Assembly: GCA_003215315.1 (NCBI GenBank)
Contig: QCKO01000010.1
Location: forward strand, 1 to 40,178
Source: Prochlorococcus sp. AG-409-P19
GTDB taxonomy: Bacteria > Cyanobacteriota > Cyanobacteriia > PCC-6307 > Cyanobiaceae
DNA length: 40,178 nucleotides
Direction of reading: 5' to 3'
Shown: positions 12,201 to 18,359 of the stretch, piece after piece
Layout of the letters: each line of letters opens with the position of its first letter
Numbering within the stretch: position 1 is the stretch's first letter
Made by a program: the position numbers and the translations under genes
The notes under the pieces: generated by a model
Databases searched by the model: none
Told to the model about the DNA's origin: nothing
Seen by the model: only the letters and a program-made list of their open reading frames with translations

Positions 12201-12772
12201 TTGAAGCAATTCTTGGTTCTCTAGAACAATTACCAAAAGATGAAGTTCAGGTTAGAGTTTTACTTTCTGCCCCTGGCGAAATTACTGAAACTGACGTTGA
12301 CCTCGCGGCAGCATCTGGAGCAGTCATAGTTGGATTTAACACTTCTATGGCTTCTGGAGCAAAACGAGCCGCGGACATAAATAGTGTTGACGTAAGAGAT
12401 TATGAAGTTATTTATAAACTTTTAGAGGACATTCAACTAGCAATGGAAGGATTATTAGAACCTGAAATGGTAGAAGAATCTCTTGGAACTGCTGAAGTTA
12501 GAGCAATATTCAATATTGGCAAGAGTGCAGTAGCAGGTTGCTATATAACTAATGGCAAAATACAACGTAACTGCAAAGTTCGTGTCAAGCGAGCGGCTCA
12601 AATAGTTTTTGAAGGAGATCTGGATTCATTAAAAAGAAACAAAGATGATGTTAAAGATGTATCAACTGGTTTCGAATGCGGTATTGGTTGTGATCGGTTT
12701 GCAAACTGGAAAGAAGGTGATCTAATTGAAGCCTACAAGCTAACCACTCAACGTAGAAAATTAACAACTTAA
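9230..12772 (+). CDS. infB: Translation initiation factor IF-2
   Basis: GTPase that delivers fMet-tRNA to the 30S subunit and promotes subunit joining. 1,180 residues, long even for cyanobacteria. Order: IF2-N module (~2-52, [20 protein letters not shown]), a very long Pro/Asn/Lys/Arg-rich disordered linker (~55-580) with hexapeptide repeats at 344-401, a second IF2-N module (~592-645, [20 protein letters not shown]), G domain with G1 at 681-688 (GHVDHGKT), [23 protein letters not shown] and SAIKGEN, then domains II, III and IV (initiator tRNA-binding C2, ending near [10 protein letters not shown]). Last gene of the rimP-nusA-ylxR-infB operon; no intrinsic terminator is obvious after it. Confidence 0.97.
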   Translation: MTSSSGKIRIYELSKELSLDNKDVLDAARKLNISAKSHSSSISDEDAVQIKTLIRKNNPSISSTKSKPAASKEILSVKKTSIKPKKDLPSAKKNIKKAKPEITKTAPLAQPIRPTPDLAAKSKKAINKSTSEKKAKPTLISQNNNQNNLLNAPPKPNRPLAPKPRPELKASGPKPHSTDIKNLSKPNNFVKTDKIEKLNPQNQVKTNQSTHQPGNRNSLNDPSHKNISAPKSPSKPELIGRPTKPQRNVSSPSRPQAVRTDNQTQRIKFHQKPNQGTNQRNSPTQNRNSNIPPSGQNPNNRSNTPTRPSRPPLRGNAPELVGAPIRREKPTNRGPSRTQNFGSNRTGAPNRPEVPNRAGAPNRPGAPNRAGSPNRPGAPNRAGAPNRPGAPNRPGSANRSGGRPGVGMPTGMRKPVAPSELMQLQKPKGRPGTPPPRRADSTPGPKRREGSEGAKPPVNRPTPTAPKKLGQRPGGGAAPRKTRPDWDDSAKLEALRNKSPQKQRQKVHIIGENDDALTTETSGFAGEQQAVVLSASLARPSKPKTDKKSSAKPVSALRKRKKETTRQRQRRRAMELRAAREAKLQRPEMIVVPEDNLTVQELADMLSLESSEIIKSLFFKGITATVTQSLDLQTIETVAEEFGVPVLQDDVEEAAKKTGEMIEEADLKYLIRRPPVVTVMGHVDHGKTSLLDAIRKARVASGEAGGITQHIGAYQVETQHDGKPRKLTFLDTPGHEAFTAMRARGTRVTDVAILVVAADDGVRPQTLEAISHARAAEVPIVVAINKIDKEGASPDRVKQELSEQNLIAEEWGGDVVMVPVSAIKGENIDKLLEMILLVTEVEDLQANPERLAKGTVIEAHLDKAKGPVATLLIQNGTLKTGDIIAAGAVLGKIRAMVDENGSRLKQGGPSCPVEALGFNEVPTAGDEFEVYPDEKAARAVVGERATDARAARLAQQMSSRRVSLSAISNKANEGDLKELNIILKADVQGSVEAILGSLEQLPKDEVQVRVLLSAPGEITETDVDLAAASGAVIVGFNTSMASGAKRAADINSVDVRDYEVIYKLLEDIQLAMEGLLEPEMVEESLGTAEVRAIFNIGKSAVAGCYITNGKIQRNCKVRVKRAAQIVFEGDLDSLKRNKDDVKDVSTGFECGIGCDRFANWKEGDLIEAYKLTTQRRKLTT
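10259..10432 (+). repeat. Hexapeptide-coding tandem repeat in infB (18-bp unit, 36-bp higher period)
   Basis: About ten in-frame 18-bp units code for PNR(P/A)G(A/S) hexapeptides at IF-2 residues 344-401. The middle three copies form a 36-bp higher-order unit (10292-10327, 10328-10363, 10364-10399; PNRAGA+PNRPGA, with PNRAGS in the second), identical apart from one base at the G/T of GCA versus TCA. Codon choice alternates with the unit (GCT GGA GCA in one half, CCT GGT GCT in the other), which shows that the 36-bp block, not the 18-bp unit, was the last thing duplicated. Confidence 0.95.
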
Positions 12773-12808
12773 TTTATTTCTCAAAAAATAAAATTATCTG
12801 ATTACTAG

Positions 12809-13087
12809 TTAATCTTCATCTGTCTTATCAGACCTATCCTTCCATAATAGAAATGCAAAAATCACAAACGCAGAAGTTTGAATTGCTAAGTCATTCAAAC
12901 CAACAGTATCTCCTGTAATAATTCTGCTAAACATTATTAACAATCCTAAAGCTGATGATCCAAACAAAGTTATCCACAGCGTTCTTCTTAGCCCCATAAA
13001 AGGTCGTCTTGACTCATTTAAGAGTTTTTTCCTGAGATTTGAATTTATTTTAGAACCTGATTTTTTGGAATAACTCAAAGTAAACAA
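12809..13087 (-). CDS. DUF3493-like small membrane protein
   Basis: 92-residue protein with a basic N-terminus (SKKSGSKINSNLRKKLLNES), a RRPFMGLRRTLWITLFGSSALG segment and two likely transmembrane helices (about 35-54 and 70-83, ending in FVIFAFLLWKDRSD). The sequence R-P-[FY]-x-G-L-R-R leading into a GxSGxxG-like first helix is what I recall of the cyanobacterial/plastid DUF3493 family, which includes the plant LPA3-type PSII assembly factors; that link is from memory and unsearched. It is convergent with infB (36 bp between stops), and its start lies 32 bp from the tRNA gene on the other strand. Confidence 0.7.
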   Translation of the reverse strand: MFTLSYSKKSGSKINSNLRKKLLNESRRPFMGLRRTLWITLFGSSALGLLIMFSRIITGDTVGLNDLAIQTSAFVIFAFLLWKDRSDKTDED

Positions 13088-13119
13088 AGCTATTGCTTCA
13101 ATGATAAGTTAATTTCGTT

Positions 13120-13191
13120 GCCGATGTAGCTCAGGGGTAGAGCAACTGTTTCGTAACCAGTAGGCCAGCGGTTCAATTCCGCTCATCGGCA
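13120..13191 (+). tRNA. trnT: tRNA-Thr (anticodon CGT)
   Basis: A 72-nt cloverleaf reads: acceptor GCCGATG/CATCGGC, D arm GCTC-AGGGGTA-GAGC, anticodon loop TTCGTAA with anticodon CGT, variable loop AGGCC, T arm AGCGG-TTCAATT-CCGCT, discriminator A. No CCA is encoded (next bases TAA). The innermost anticodon-stem pair is T31 against C39, a mismatch. It reads ACG codons. Confidence 0.93.
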
Positions 13192-13230
13192 TAACTCATA
13201 AAGAATTAAAGAGAAAAAACAGAATTTTTG

Positions 13231-13674
13231 TTAAAGCTTTATCAATAAAATTATTACCAATCTAAACATTTCAAACGCAAAGATAAATGAACCTATTTGA
13301 AAATAAACCTCGGTTTGCGAAAGCTTTTTTTTAATATATGAAGATTTTAGAGTTGGTATTGCCTTATCAGAATTATTATCTATCAAGGCTTTAGAGCCAC
13401 TGACCGAAAAAGTATTTACACTATTCTGCATGGGCTCATCCAAAATTGCAGATGAAAGATCATTAGAATTATTTACTTCCACAATCTTTACACTATTACT
13501 TTCTTGAAGAAAATTATCTTTTTCAATAAGTCCATCATTTTCAAGAAAATCATTAGTCATGAGAAGTGTCTCAGAAAGATCTTCATTCTGGTCAGAAACA
13601 TTATTTAGCTTTTGATCATTAGGAGCCCATACATCTTCGGACAGTTGACCATCTGTAGAGTTAGTATTTTCCAC
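13231..13674 (-). CDS. Hypothetical acidic protein with C-terminal membrane anchor
   Basis: 147 residues, not recognised. Residues 1-~115 are hydrophilic, rich in Asn, Ser, Asp and Glu and probably disordered (MENTNSTDGQLSEDVWAPND at the start). A short basic patch (SSYIKKKLSQTE) precedes a hydrophobic C-terminal segment (~124-147, YFQIGSFIFAFEMFRLVIIL), so the protein looks tail-anchored with its body in the cytosol. No Cys and no enzymatic motif. The start is GTG at 13672-13674. It lies alone downstream of the tRNA gene on the opposite strand. Real coding is likely from length and composition, but no homologue is known to me. Confidence 0.6.
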   Translation of the reverse strand: MENTNSTDGQLSEDVWAPNDQKLNNVSDQNEDLSETLLMTNDFLENDGLIEKDNFLQESNSVKIVEVNNSNDLSSAILDEPMQNSVNTFSVSGSKALIDNNSDKAIPTLKSSYIKKKLSQTEVYFQIGSFIFAFEMFRLVIILLIKL

Positions 13675-13772
13675 AATGCTAATTTATATCTATCTATAAT
13701 ATATAATGATATTTAATTAGAATGTGATAAGACATCTGAAATCATGGTCTAATTCATGAATCAAGAAGCAAG

Positions 13773-13892
13773 CTATGTTTTTTTTATTCTCTGATGCTTT
13801 TCCCTATCAGAAACGCTTACTTCAAAATCGATCAGAAAGCCAATCAATACAAGCACTATTCCTATAATCTGCCAATCTGGAGAAAAGTTCAA
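13773..13892 (-). CDS. Possible 39-residue single-helix membrane protein
   Basis: An open frame with TTG start (13890-13892) and TAG stop reads NFSPDWQIIGIVLVLIGFLI in its first half, then a charged tail with DFEVSVSDREKHQRIKKT. One hydrophobic helix followed by a polar C-terminus is typical of the small membrane proteins common in cyanobacteria. No ATG is available in frame and no good ribosome-binding site is seen, so coding is uncertain. No family recognised. Confidence 0.3.
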   Translation of the reverse strand: MNFSPDWQIIGIVLVLIGFLIDFEVSVSDREKHQRIKKT

Positions 13893-13988
13893 AGTCTTAA
13901 TAGCATAATTATTAACATTACGACTTTAAATGACTAATTAAAGCAATAGATTTACGATAATTTAGATTTTTTATACGCAAAAATACCT

Positions 13989-14023
13989 AAAAAGTCCTGG
14001 AAGGTTGACTCCCAGGACTTTTT
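13989..14023 (-). terminator. Intrinsic terminator of the 91-residue membrane protein gene
   Basis: Perfect 12-bp inverted repeat AAAAAGTCCTGG (13989-14000) / CCAGGACTTTTT (14012-14023) with an 11-nt spacer. Read on the minus strand it is a GC-containing stem ending in a run of five U, 30 bp after the stop of the upstream gene (14054). The symmetric A and T tracts mean it could also work in the + direction. Confidence 0.88.
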
Positions 14024-14053
14024 GCAAGTAATAGAGATTGTTTAAAAAATTTA

Positions 14054-14329
14054 TTAACTAAAATATTTAAAAGGGAAAAATATTTTATCTGGTCCAGCAA
14101 GCATGACTGAAGAAGCAATAAGTGCTGTAACAACCTGTACGCCAATAAATTGTTTTAAAAGGTAGTCGTAGGAACCTGATTCAGCATATTCAACTGTAGG
14201 CTCATTCTGAGGTAGCCCATAGTAGAAAATTTGAGAAATCTGAAAAAAGATAACTAAACCTGCCAAGGCAGCCAACGCATTAAATCCCCCAAAAGAAATT
14301 GTTGAAAAAAGAGTTGTTGAATAAATCAT
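14054..14329 (-). CDS. Hypothetical two-helix membrane protein
   Basis: 91 residues, ATG start at 14327-14329. Two hydrophobic segments are visible: ~14-38 (FNALAALAGLVIFFQISQIF) and ~61-80 (FIGVQVVTALIASSVMLAGP), separated by a polar, acidic, Tyr-rich loop (PQNEPTVEYAESGSYDYLLK). There is no Cys or His, and no signal-peptide cleavage site. Size, two helices and a dedicated terminator recall small thylakoid proteins of photosynthetic or NDH complexes, but I do not recognise it as any named subunit. It stands as a monocistronic unit. Confidence 0.7.
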   Translation of the reverse strand: MIYSTTLFSTISFGGFNALAALAGLVIFFQISQIFYYGLPQNEPTVEYAESGSYDYLLKQFIGVQVVTALIASSVMLAGPDKIFFPFKYFS

Positions 14330-14723
14330 TTAGTAAAAGCTAGTAAAGGAATTACGCATACTGCTCATAATTACAGCATCCATTTTATGAAAAGCTCAAG
14401 GAACTAATAATCTGAAATCTATTTAGGAAGAAGACGAGGAAGAATGAAGAGTTGATATCTCTGATAAAAATTCTTGAGAAACCTTTTAAATACAATGGAT
14501 TTAGGGACATCAAGTCGTCAGAACACCTGTTTTTGGGAAAGATAAACTAGTCTTTTTTAACCATTTCTTGTTAAGTGGTCTTAACGATAATGGCTCTAAG
14601 AATTCGAAACCAGAAAAAAACTAATATTAAATTGAATGAACAACAATCGCATCAATCATAAAAATTATTTATCAATTAAATTTCTTGCAAATTATTTTGC
14701 GAGATACAAGCAAGTTATAACAA
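14330..14723. other. 394-bp AT-rich intergenic region
   Basis: Between the start of the 91-residue protein and the stop of the RRM protein, both on the minus strand. Only a weak hairpin (GTTAAG 14570-14575 / CTTAAC 14580-14585) and very short open frames (under 25 codons) are seen. It must contain the promoter of the downstream membrane protein; none could be fixed by eye. Confidence 0.5.
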
Positions 14724-15023
14724 CTAATTGCCACCTCTTCCAGAGCCACCATTGGAATAACCACCGCCATTTCGCGACTGATTCCTTGGGAGAGCTTTAG
14801 TAACACGAATAGATCTTCCCATCCACTCGACATCTTGCAAATCATCAATTGCCTTTTGCTCCTGCGCATCATCCAACATCTCAATAAAAGCAAAACCTCT
14901 TTTCCTACCTGTCTCTCTATCTAAAGGAAGCTTGCAATTCGTAACTTCTCCATAAGCACTAAATACTCCAATAATATCCTCTCTTTCAGCATCAAAAGAT
15001 AAGTTGCCTATGTAAATAGTCAT
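14724..15023 (-). CDS. RRM-type RNA-binding protein (cyanobacterial Rbp)
   Basis: 99-residue single-RRM protein of the cyanobacterial Rbp family, cytosolic RNA-binding proteins whose members have been tied to cold response and, in Synechocystis, to mRNA localisation at thylakoids. RNP2 is IYIGNLSF (residues 3-10) and RNP1 is RKRGFAFIEM (about 40-49), with the usual aromatic positions present. After the ~80-residue RRM comes a short Gly-rich tail (GGGYSNGGSGRGGN). Rbp genes are often next to rpsU in cyanobacteria; here rpsU lies adjacent but in divergent orientation, 193 bp from start to start, so the two may share a regulatory region. Confidence 0.94.
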   Translation of the reverse strand: MTIYIGNLSFDAEREDIIGVFSAYGEVTNCKLPLDRETGRKRGFAFIEMLDDAQEQKAIDDLQDVEWMGRSIRVTKALPRNQSRNGGGYSNGGSGRGGN

Positions 15024-15050
15024 GGTTGATCGGACCTCTAAAAAGTGAGC

Positions 15051-15197
15051 ATGAATGGCCCGAAAAGGAAAGTTCTTAATGCTGAAGCCCTTAAGCTAAA
15101 GACTGCGAAGCAAGCCTTTGGAGAATTCATTCATACTTTAAGCGTTCTTCAGTCCAAAACTCAAAAGAAATTTGCTGATCTGTCCTGTAAACTGTAA
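15051..15197 (+). CDS. Possible 48-residue basic leader ORF upstream of rpsU
   Basis: ATG at 15051, TAA at 15195-15197, 19 bp before the likely rpsU start. It would code for a Lys-rich peptide beginning [20 protein letters not shown] and ending [10 protein letters not shown]. There is only a weak GTGAG before the ATG, and no family is recognised. It may be a leader peptide, a small protein, or just the rpsU 5' UTR. Confidence 0.3.
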   Translation: MNGPKRKVLNAEALKLKTAKQAFGEFIHTLSVLQSKTQKKFADLSCKL

Positions 15198-15216
15198 AGC
15201 TACTGATTTAGATTTC

Positions 15217-15393
15217 TTGACTCAAGTAACTGTTGGAGAAAACGAAGGGATTGAATCTGCCCTTCGTCGCTTTAAGCGCCAAGTATCTAAGGCGGGCATT
15301 TTTGGCGAGCTTAAGCGCCTTAGACATCATGAAACTCCTGTAGAAAAATACAAAAGAAAGCTCCAACAAAGACGCAGAAGCAGAAGACGCTAA
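15217..15393 (+). CDS. rpsU: 30S ribosomal protein S21
   Basis: 58-residue basic protein of the small subunit, needed for initiation on structured mRNAs. The sequence from [20 protein letters not shown] through [20 protein letters not shown] to the Arg-rich end QQRRRSRRR is typical S21. The open frame extends to a TTG at 15172, but the extra 15 residues are unlike S21; TTG at 15217 gives the family length and the expected (M)[10 protein letters not shown]-terminus. Confidence 0.94.
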   Translation: MTQVTVGENEGIESALRRFKRQVSKAGIFGELKRLRHHETPVEKYKRKLQQRRRSRRR

Positions 15394-15463
15394 GAGTTAA
15401 TTTTTCGATAAGTAAAAATCTATTCCAGACAAGGGATAGATATTTATGTAATCCTTTTAAAAC

Positions 15464-15688
15464 ATGCAAAAAGAAAGTTGCTGGGTTTGGTTTAAAGGAG
15501 GGCTCAAAGAAACAGGGATATGGAAAAGTGGATTTACATTTACAACAGATGAAAAACCAGGGGTAATAATCCAAAGCCCGACATATGTCACATGCAGAGT
15601 ACCTGAATGGCGAATAAGTAAAATCGAGCCAGCAGACAAGCACATCGGGCCTGAAATACCTAGTGGGTCAACATGGAAAATAATTTAA
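15464..15688 (+). CDS. Hypothetical 74-residue protein
   Basis: Not recognised. Begins MQKESCWVWFKGGLKETGIW; aromatic-rich with four Trp in the first 50 residues or so, two Cys and several Gly/Pro turns, looking like a small beta-rich soluble domain. There is no membrane segment or signal peptide. It has a plain ATG start 70 bp after rpsU on the same strand, so it may be read from the rpsU transcript. A longer frame on the other strand (15320-15643) overlaps it but also crosses rpsU and is probably spurious. Confidence 0.55.
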   Translation: MQKESCWVWFKGGLKETGIWKSGFTFTTDEKPGVIIQSPTYVTCRVPEWRISKIEPADKHIGPEIPSGSTWKII

Positions 15689-15721
15689 TCCTCAGTTTTA
15701 AAAAATTAGAGCATAATTTAG

Positions 15722-16240
15722 TTATTCAAGATCAATCCCAAAGAAAGTTGATAGAAACTTGACTAAAGAGGGGATTAAAAGAAGGACAGTTATTAATCTG
15801 ACGGCATGTATTGCAGCAACAGCTGCACCTACACCAAATTCAGCTCCGACTAAACTCATTCCAAGAGTCCCACCTGGTGCGGCACCTAACAAAGCCACTA
15901 ATGGGTCTATCCCCAAGAAACGAACACTTACGAACCCAACCAAGAGTCCAGTAACAACAAGGGTGACCGTAATGAGCAAGGCAGGCTTCCAAAGAGCTTG
16001 CAAATCGCCTAGTGTTTCTTTTGTAATACCAGTTCCAATTATAGTTCCAACACCAATTCCTAAAGCTGTTTTAGTACCTAAGGGCCAATGTGCAACTTCA
16101 AGCTGGCCACTAATACTTAATAATCCAGCACCTAAAATTGCACCAACCAAGGAAGCCGCCGGTATACCAGTTAAAAGCATTAAAGCTCCAAGTGCAGTAC
16201 CGCCAAGGAGGTATATGCATAGTGATAGTAGCGAACTCAT
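15722..16240 (-). CDS. AbrB-type membrane protein, half-size
   Basis: 172 residues, almost wholly hydrophobic, with about five or six predicted helices rich in Gly/Ala/Leu. It resembles the AbrB membrane family (COG3180, annotated as putative ammonia monooxygenase/regulator): the LTGIPAASLVGAILGAGLLS N-terminal block and the LLGAAPGGTLGMSLVGAEFG block with APGG motif. Full-length members are ~350 residues with two such repeats; this one has a single repeat, which is usual for cyanobacterial versions. Despite the family name there is no DNA-binding domain. It probably acts as a homo-oligomeric membrane protein; substrate unknown. Convergent with the 74-residue ORF. Confidence 0.75.
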   Translation of the reverse strand: MSSLLSLCIYLLGGTALGALMLLTGIPAASLVGAILGAGLLSISGQLEVAHWPLGTKTALGIGVGTIIGTGITKETLGDLQALWKPALLITVTLVVTGLLVGFVSVRFLGIDPLVALLGAAPGGTLGMSLVGAEFGVGAAVAAIHAVRLITVLLLIPSLVKFLSTFFGIDLE

Positions 16241-16733
16241 AAAAATTCGATCAATAAATTAAGTCTGATACCTATAGGCCTTTTTTGAAGGTTATAGATA
16301 AAAAAACTAACTAAATAAACTATAAAAATAAATATTGATCTTAATGATAATAGTCAAGAATTTATCTAAATTTTTCCAACAAATCACTAAGAAGGCAAAT
16401 ACTCCTCCAACTAATATTCCGTTTTCTTGAATGAAGGGTAAATTAATTGACTAATATCAAGTAACTTTTCAATACGGAGGAGAGAATACAAAAGAAGAAC
16501 AATTTAACTAATTAAAAAGATTTTTGAAGAAAATTTCATACAAGATCAATTGTTCATCTTGACCCTTTAAATTTTCACCGCTCAAAACGACTGCTATAGC
16601 AAGGCAAATCAGCATCAAGGCAATTATTAGACCTTCTGGCAACAAAACGAACTAAATAATAAAGCTATCAAAAATGCCAACTAATTGTTAATGTTTAAGT
16701 CTTGTAAAGCGTAACTACAATTTTTTCGAACCA
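16241..16733. other. 493-bp intergenic region between divergent genes
   Basis: AT-rich. Visible items: an imperfect hairpin at 16272-16297 (CTATA..CCTT-TTTTG-AAGG.TATAG); a long-range inverted repeat CTCCTCC (16402-16408) / GGAGGAG (16476-16482); and a possible 44-codon membrane ORF on the minus strand (16508-16642). It must also contain the promoters of the AbrB-type gene and the radical SAM gene. No known small RNA was recognised. Confidence 0.5.
16508..16642 (-). CDS. Possible 44-residue single-helix membrane protein
   Basis: Open frame with TTG start (16640-16642, another TTG just before it at 16643-16645) and TAG stop. The first half is hydrophobic (PEGLIIALMLICLAIAVVLS), then a polar stretch (GENLKGQDEQ) and a second apolar end (LILYEIFFKNLFN). 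No ribosome-binding site is visible. The pattern fits a small membrane protein but chance cannot be excluded. No family recognised. Confidence 0.28.
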   Translation of the reverse strand: MPEGLIIALMLICLAIAVVLSGENLKGQDEQLILYEIFFKNLFN

Positions 16734-18359
16734 ATGGGTTCCTTTATGCCAGATGAAATAGACATTTCCAAGAGTTCAGTGCTCAACGGATCTCAAGAAA
16801 AAGTCTTACTAATAAGGCTCCCTTGTAATCCCATATTCCCTATTGGCCCAATTTACCTTGCAGATCATTTACATAAATGCTTCCCATCGATCAAACAACT
16901 AATACTTGATCTAGCAGCAATACCCATTTTAGATGTCCAAAGAGTCTTAAGAACAACAATAAATGAATTCCAACCATCCTTATTAGTTTTCTCCTGGAGA
17001 GATATTCAAATTTATGCTCCTGTAGATGGCAGAGGAGGCAATCCCCTTCAAAATTCTTTTGAGGTTTTCTATGCGAAAAACCCTATAAAAAAAATCCATG
17101 GTGCCATTGGAGGGCTGCAACTTATGCGGAGTCACTATGGAGAGATTTGGCGAAATCAAAAACTGATAAGACAAGGCCTAAAACGTGCCAGAAAGTTTAA
17201 CAAAAATGCGAAGGCAGTAATTGGTGGAGGAGCTGTAAGCGTCTTCTACGACCAATTAAGAAAATCATTACCTAAAGGAACTATCATTTCCTTAGGAGAA
17301 GGAGAAATCTTATTAGAAAAATTAATCAAAAAAGAATCCATAAAAGACGAAAGATGTTTCATTGTAGGTGAATCACCTAGAGAAAGACTTATCCATGAAA
17401 AACCAAACTCAATAACAAAAACAGCATGTAATTATAAATATATAAAATCAATATGGCCTCAATTAGCATGGTATTTAGATGGAGGCGACTTCTATGTAGG
17501 AGTGCAAACCAAAAGAGGCTGCCCACACAATTGTTGTTATTGTGTTTACACAGTAATTGAAGGCAAGAAAGTAAGAATTAACCCTGTCAATGAAGTAATA
17601 AAAGAAATGCGTGAACTCTATGATTTAGGAGTAAGAGGATTTTGGTTTACAGACGCGCAATTTATTCCTTCACGTGGCCATATACAAAATGCAAAAGATA
17701 TTCTCAAAGCAATAATTGATGAAAATCTAAAAGATATCAAATGGGCTGCATATATTCGAGCAGATAATTTAGACGAAGAACTCGCAGAATTAATGGTTGC
17801 AACTGGAATGCGCTACTTTGAGATTGGAATTACATCTGGATCACAAGAGCTAGTTCGCAAAATGCGAATGGGTTACAACTTAAAAACAGTCCTGAAAAAT
17901 TGCAAGCTACTAGCCAATGCTGGTTTCAAAGATCACGTATCTGTTAATTACTCATTTAATGTTATTGATGAAAGACCTGAAACAATTGCACAAACAGTCG
18001 CATACCATCGAGAATTAGAAAAAATCTTTGGAGTCAACAAAGTAGAGCCAGCTATCTTTTTTATTGGTCTTCAACCTCATACTCTTTTAGAAGAATATGG
18101 GTTCAAGCAAGGTCTTCTTAAAACTGGCTATAACCCTATGAGTCTGATGCCCTGGACAGCAAGAAAACTTCTCTGGAATCCAGAGCCAATGGGTAAATAT
18201 TTTGGCAAAATCTGCCTAGAAGCTTTTGATACAAATCCTAACGACTTTGGTCGCACTGTTTTTACTTTACTAGAAAAAGAGTATGGGAAATCTACACTTG
18301 ATGATGCTCTAAATGTTCAAACAAAAAATCGCCCAGTTCCAAACAAAGTATTACGCTGA
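16734..18359 (+). CDS. Radical SAM protein, possibly the cyanobacterial PSII high-light acclimation family
   Basis: 541 residues. An N-terminal ~200-residue region resembles the B12-binding-type Rossmann domain found in many radical SAM enzymes (IFPIGPIYLADHL, SLLVFSWRDI, VIGGGAVSVFY, ISLGEGEILLEKL). The [4Fe-4S]/SAM motif is CPHNCCYC, with Cys at 263, 267 and 270, in RGCPHNCCYCVYTVIEGKKV; then come GVRGFWFTDAQF and the later barrel strands FEIGITSGSQELVRKM and VNYSFNVIDERPET. I recall this cyanobacterium-specific family being labelled photosystem II high light acclimation radical SAM protein, but the reaction is not known to me. ATG start at 16734 (second ATG at Met5). Its last 43 bp overlap the convergent CPBP protease gene. 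Confidence 0.75.
   Translation: MGSFMPDEIDISKSSVLNGSQEKVLLIRLPCNPIFPIGPIYLADHLHKCFPSIKQLILDLAAIPILDVQRVLRTTINEFQPSLLVFSWRDIQIYAPVDGRGGNPLQNSFEVFYAKNPIKKIHGAIGGLQLMRSHYGEIWRNQKLIRQGLKRARKFNKNAKAVIGGGAVSVFYDQLRKSLPKGTIISLGEGEILLEKLIKKESIKDERCFIVGESPRERLIHEKPNSITKTACNYKYIKSIWPQLAWYLDGGDFYVGVQTKRGCPHNCCYCVYTVIEGKKVRINPVNEVIKEMRELYDLGVRGFWFTDAQFIPSRGHIQNAKDILKAIIDENLKDIKWAAYIRADNLDEELAELMVATGMRYFEIGITSGSQELVRKMRMGYNLKTVLKNCKLLANAGFKDHVSVNYSFNVIDERPETIAQTVAYHRELEKIFGVNKVEPAIFFIGLQPHTLLEEYGFKQGLLKTGYNPMSLMPWTARKLLWNPEPMGKYFGKICLEAFDTNPNDFGRTVFTLLEKEYGKSTLDDALNVQTKNRPVPNKVLR

Larger units (their letters stand above)
13675..14053. other. Intergenic stretch with one possible short ORF and a terminator
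   Basis: 379 bp without an established gene. It holds a possible 39-codon membrane ORF (13773-13892, minus) and a strong inverted repeat with T/A tracts (13989-14023), both listed separately. The rest is AT-rich and shows nothing else I can name. Confidence 0.6.

Noticed and set aside
13120-13674. Integration site or genomic island at the tRNA gene
   Set aside because: No integrase, no repeated tRNA 3' end and flanking genes are core; the region is just loosely packed.
14570-14585. Hairpin GTTAAG-TGGT-CTTAAC as a terminator
   Set aside because: Only six AT-rich pairs and no T run in the right place.
15320-15643. 107-codon minus-strand frame rich in Cys and aromatic residues
   Set aside because: It crosses the certain rpsU gene and the 74-residue plus-strand ORF; no family features.
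15759-16262. 167-codon plus-strand open frame
   Set aside because: It lies opposite the AbrB-type membrane protein, whose hydrophobic protein has a clear family look; the antisense product is Pro/Ala/Thr low-complexity.
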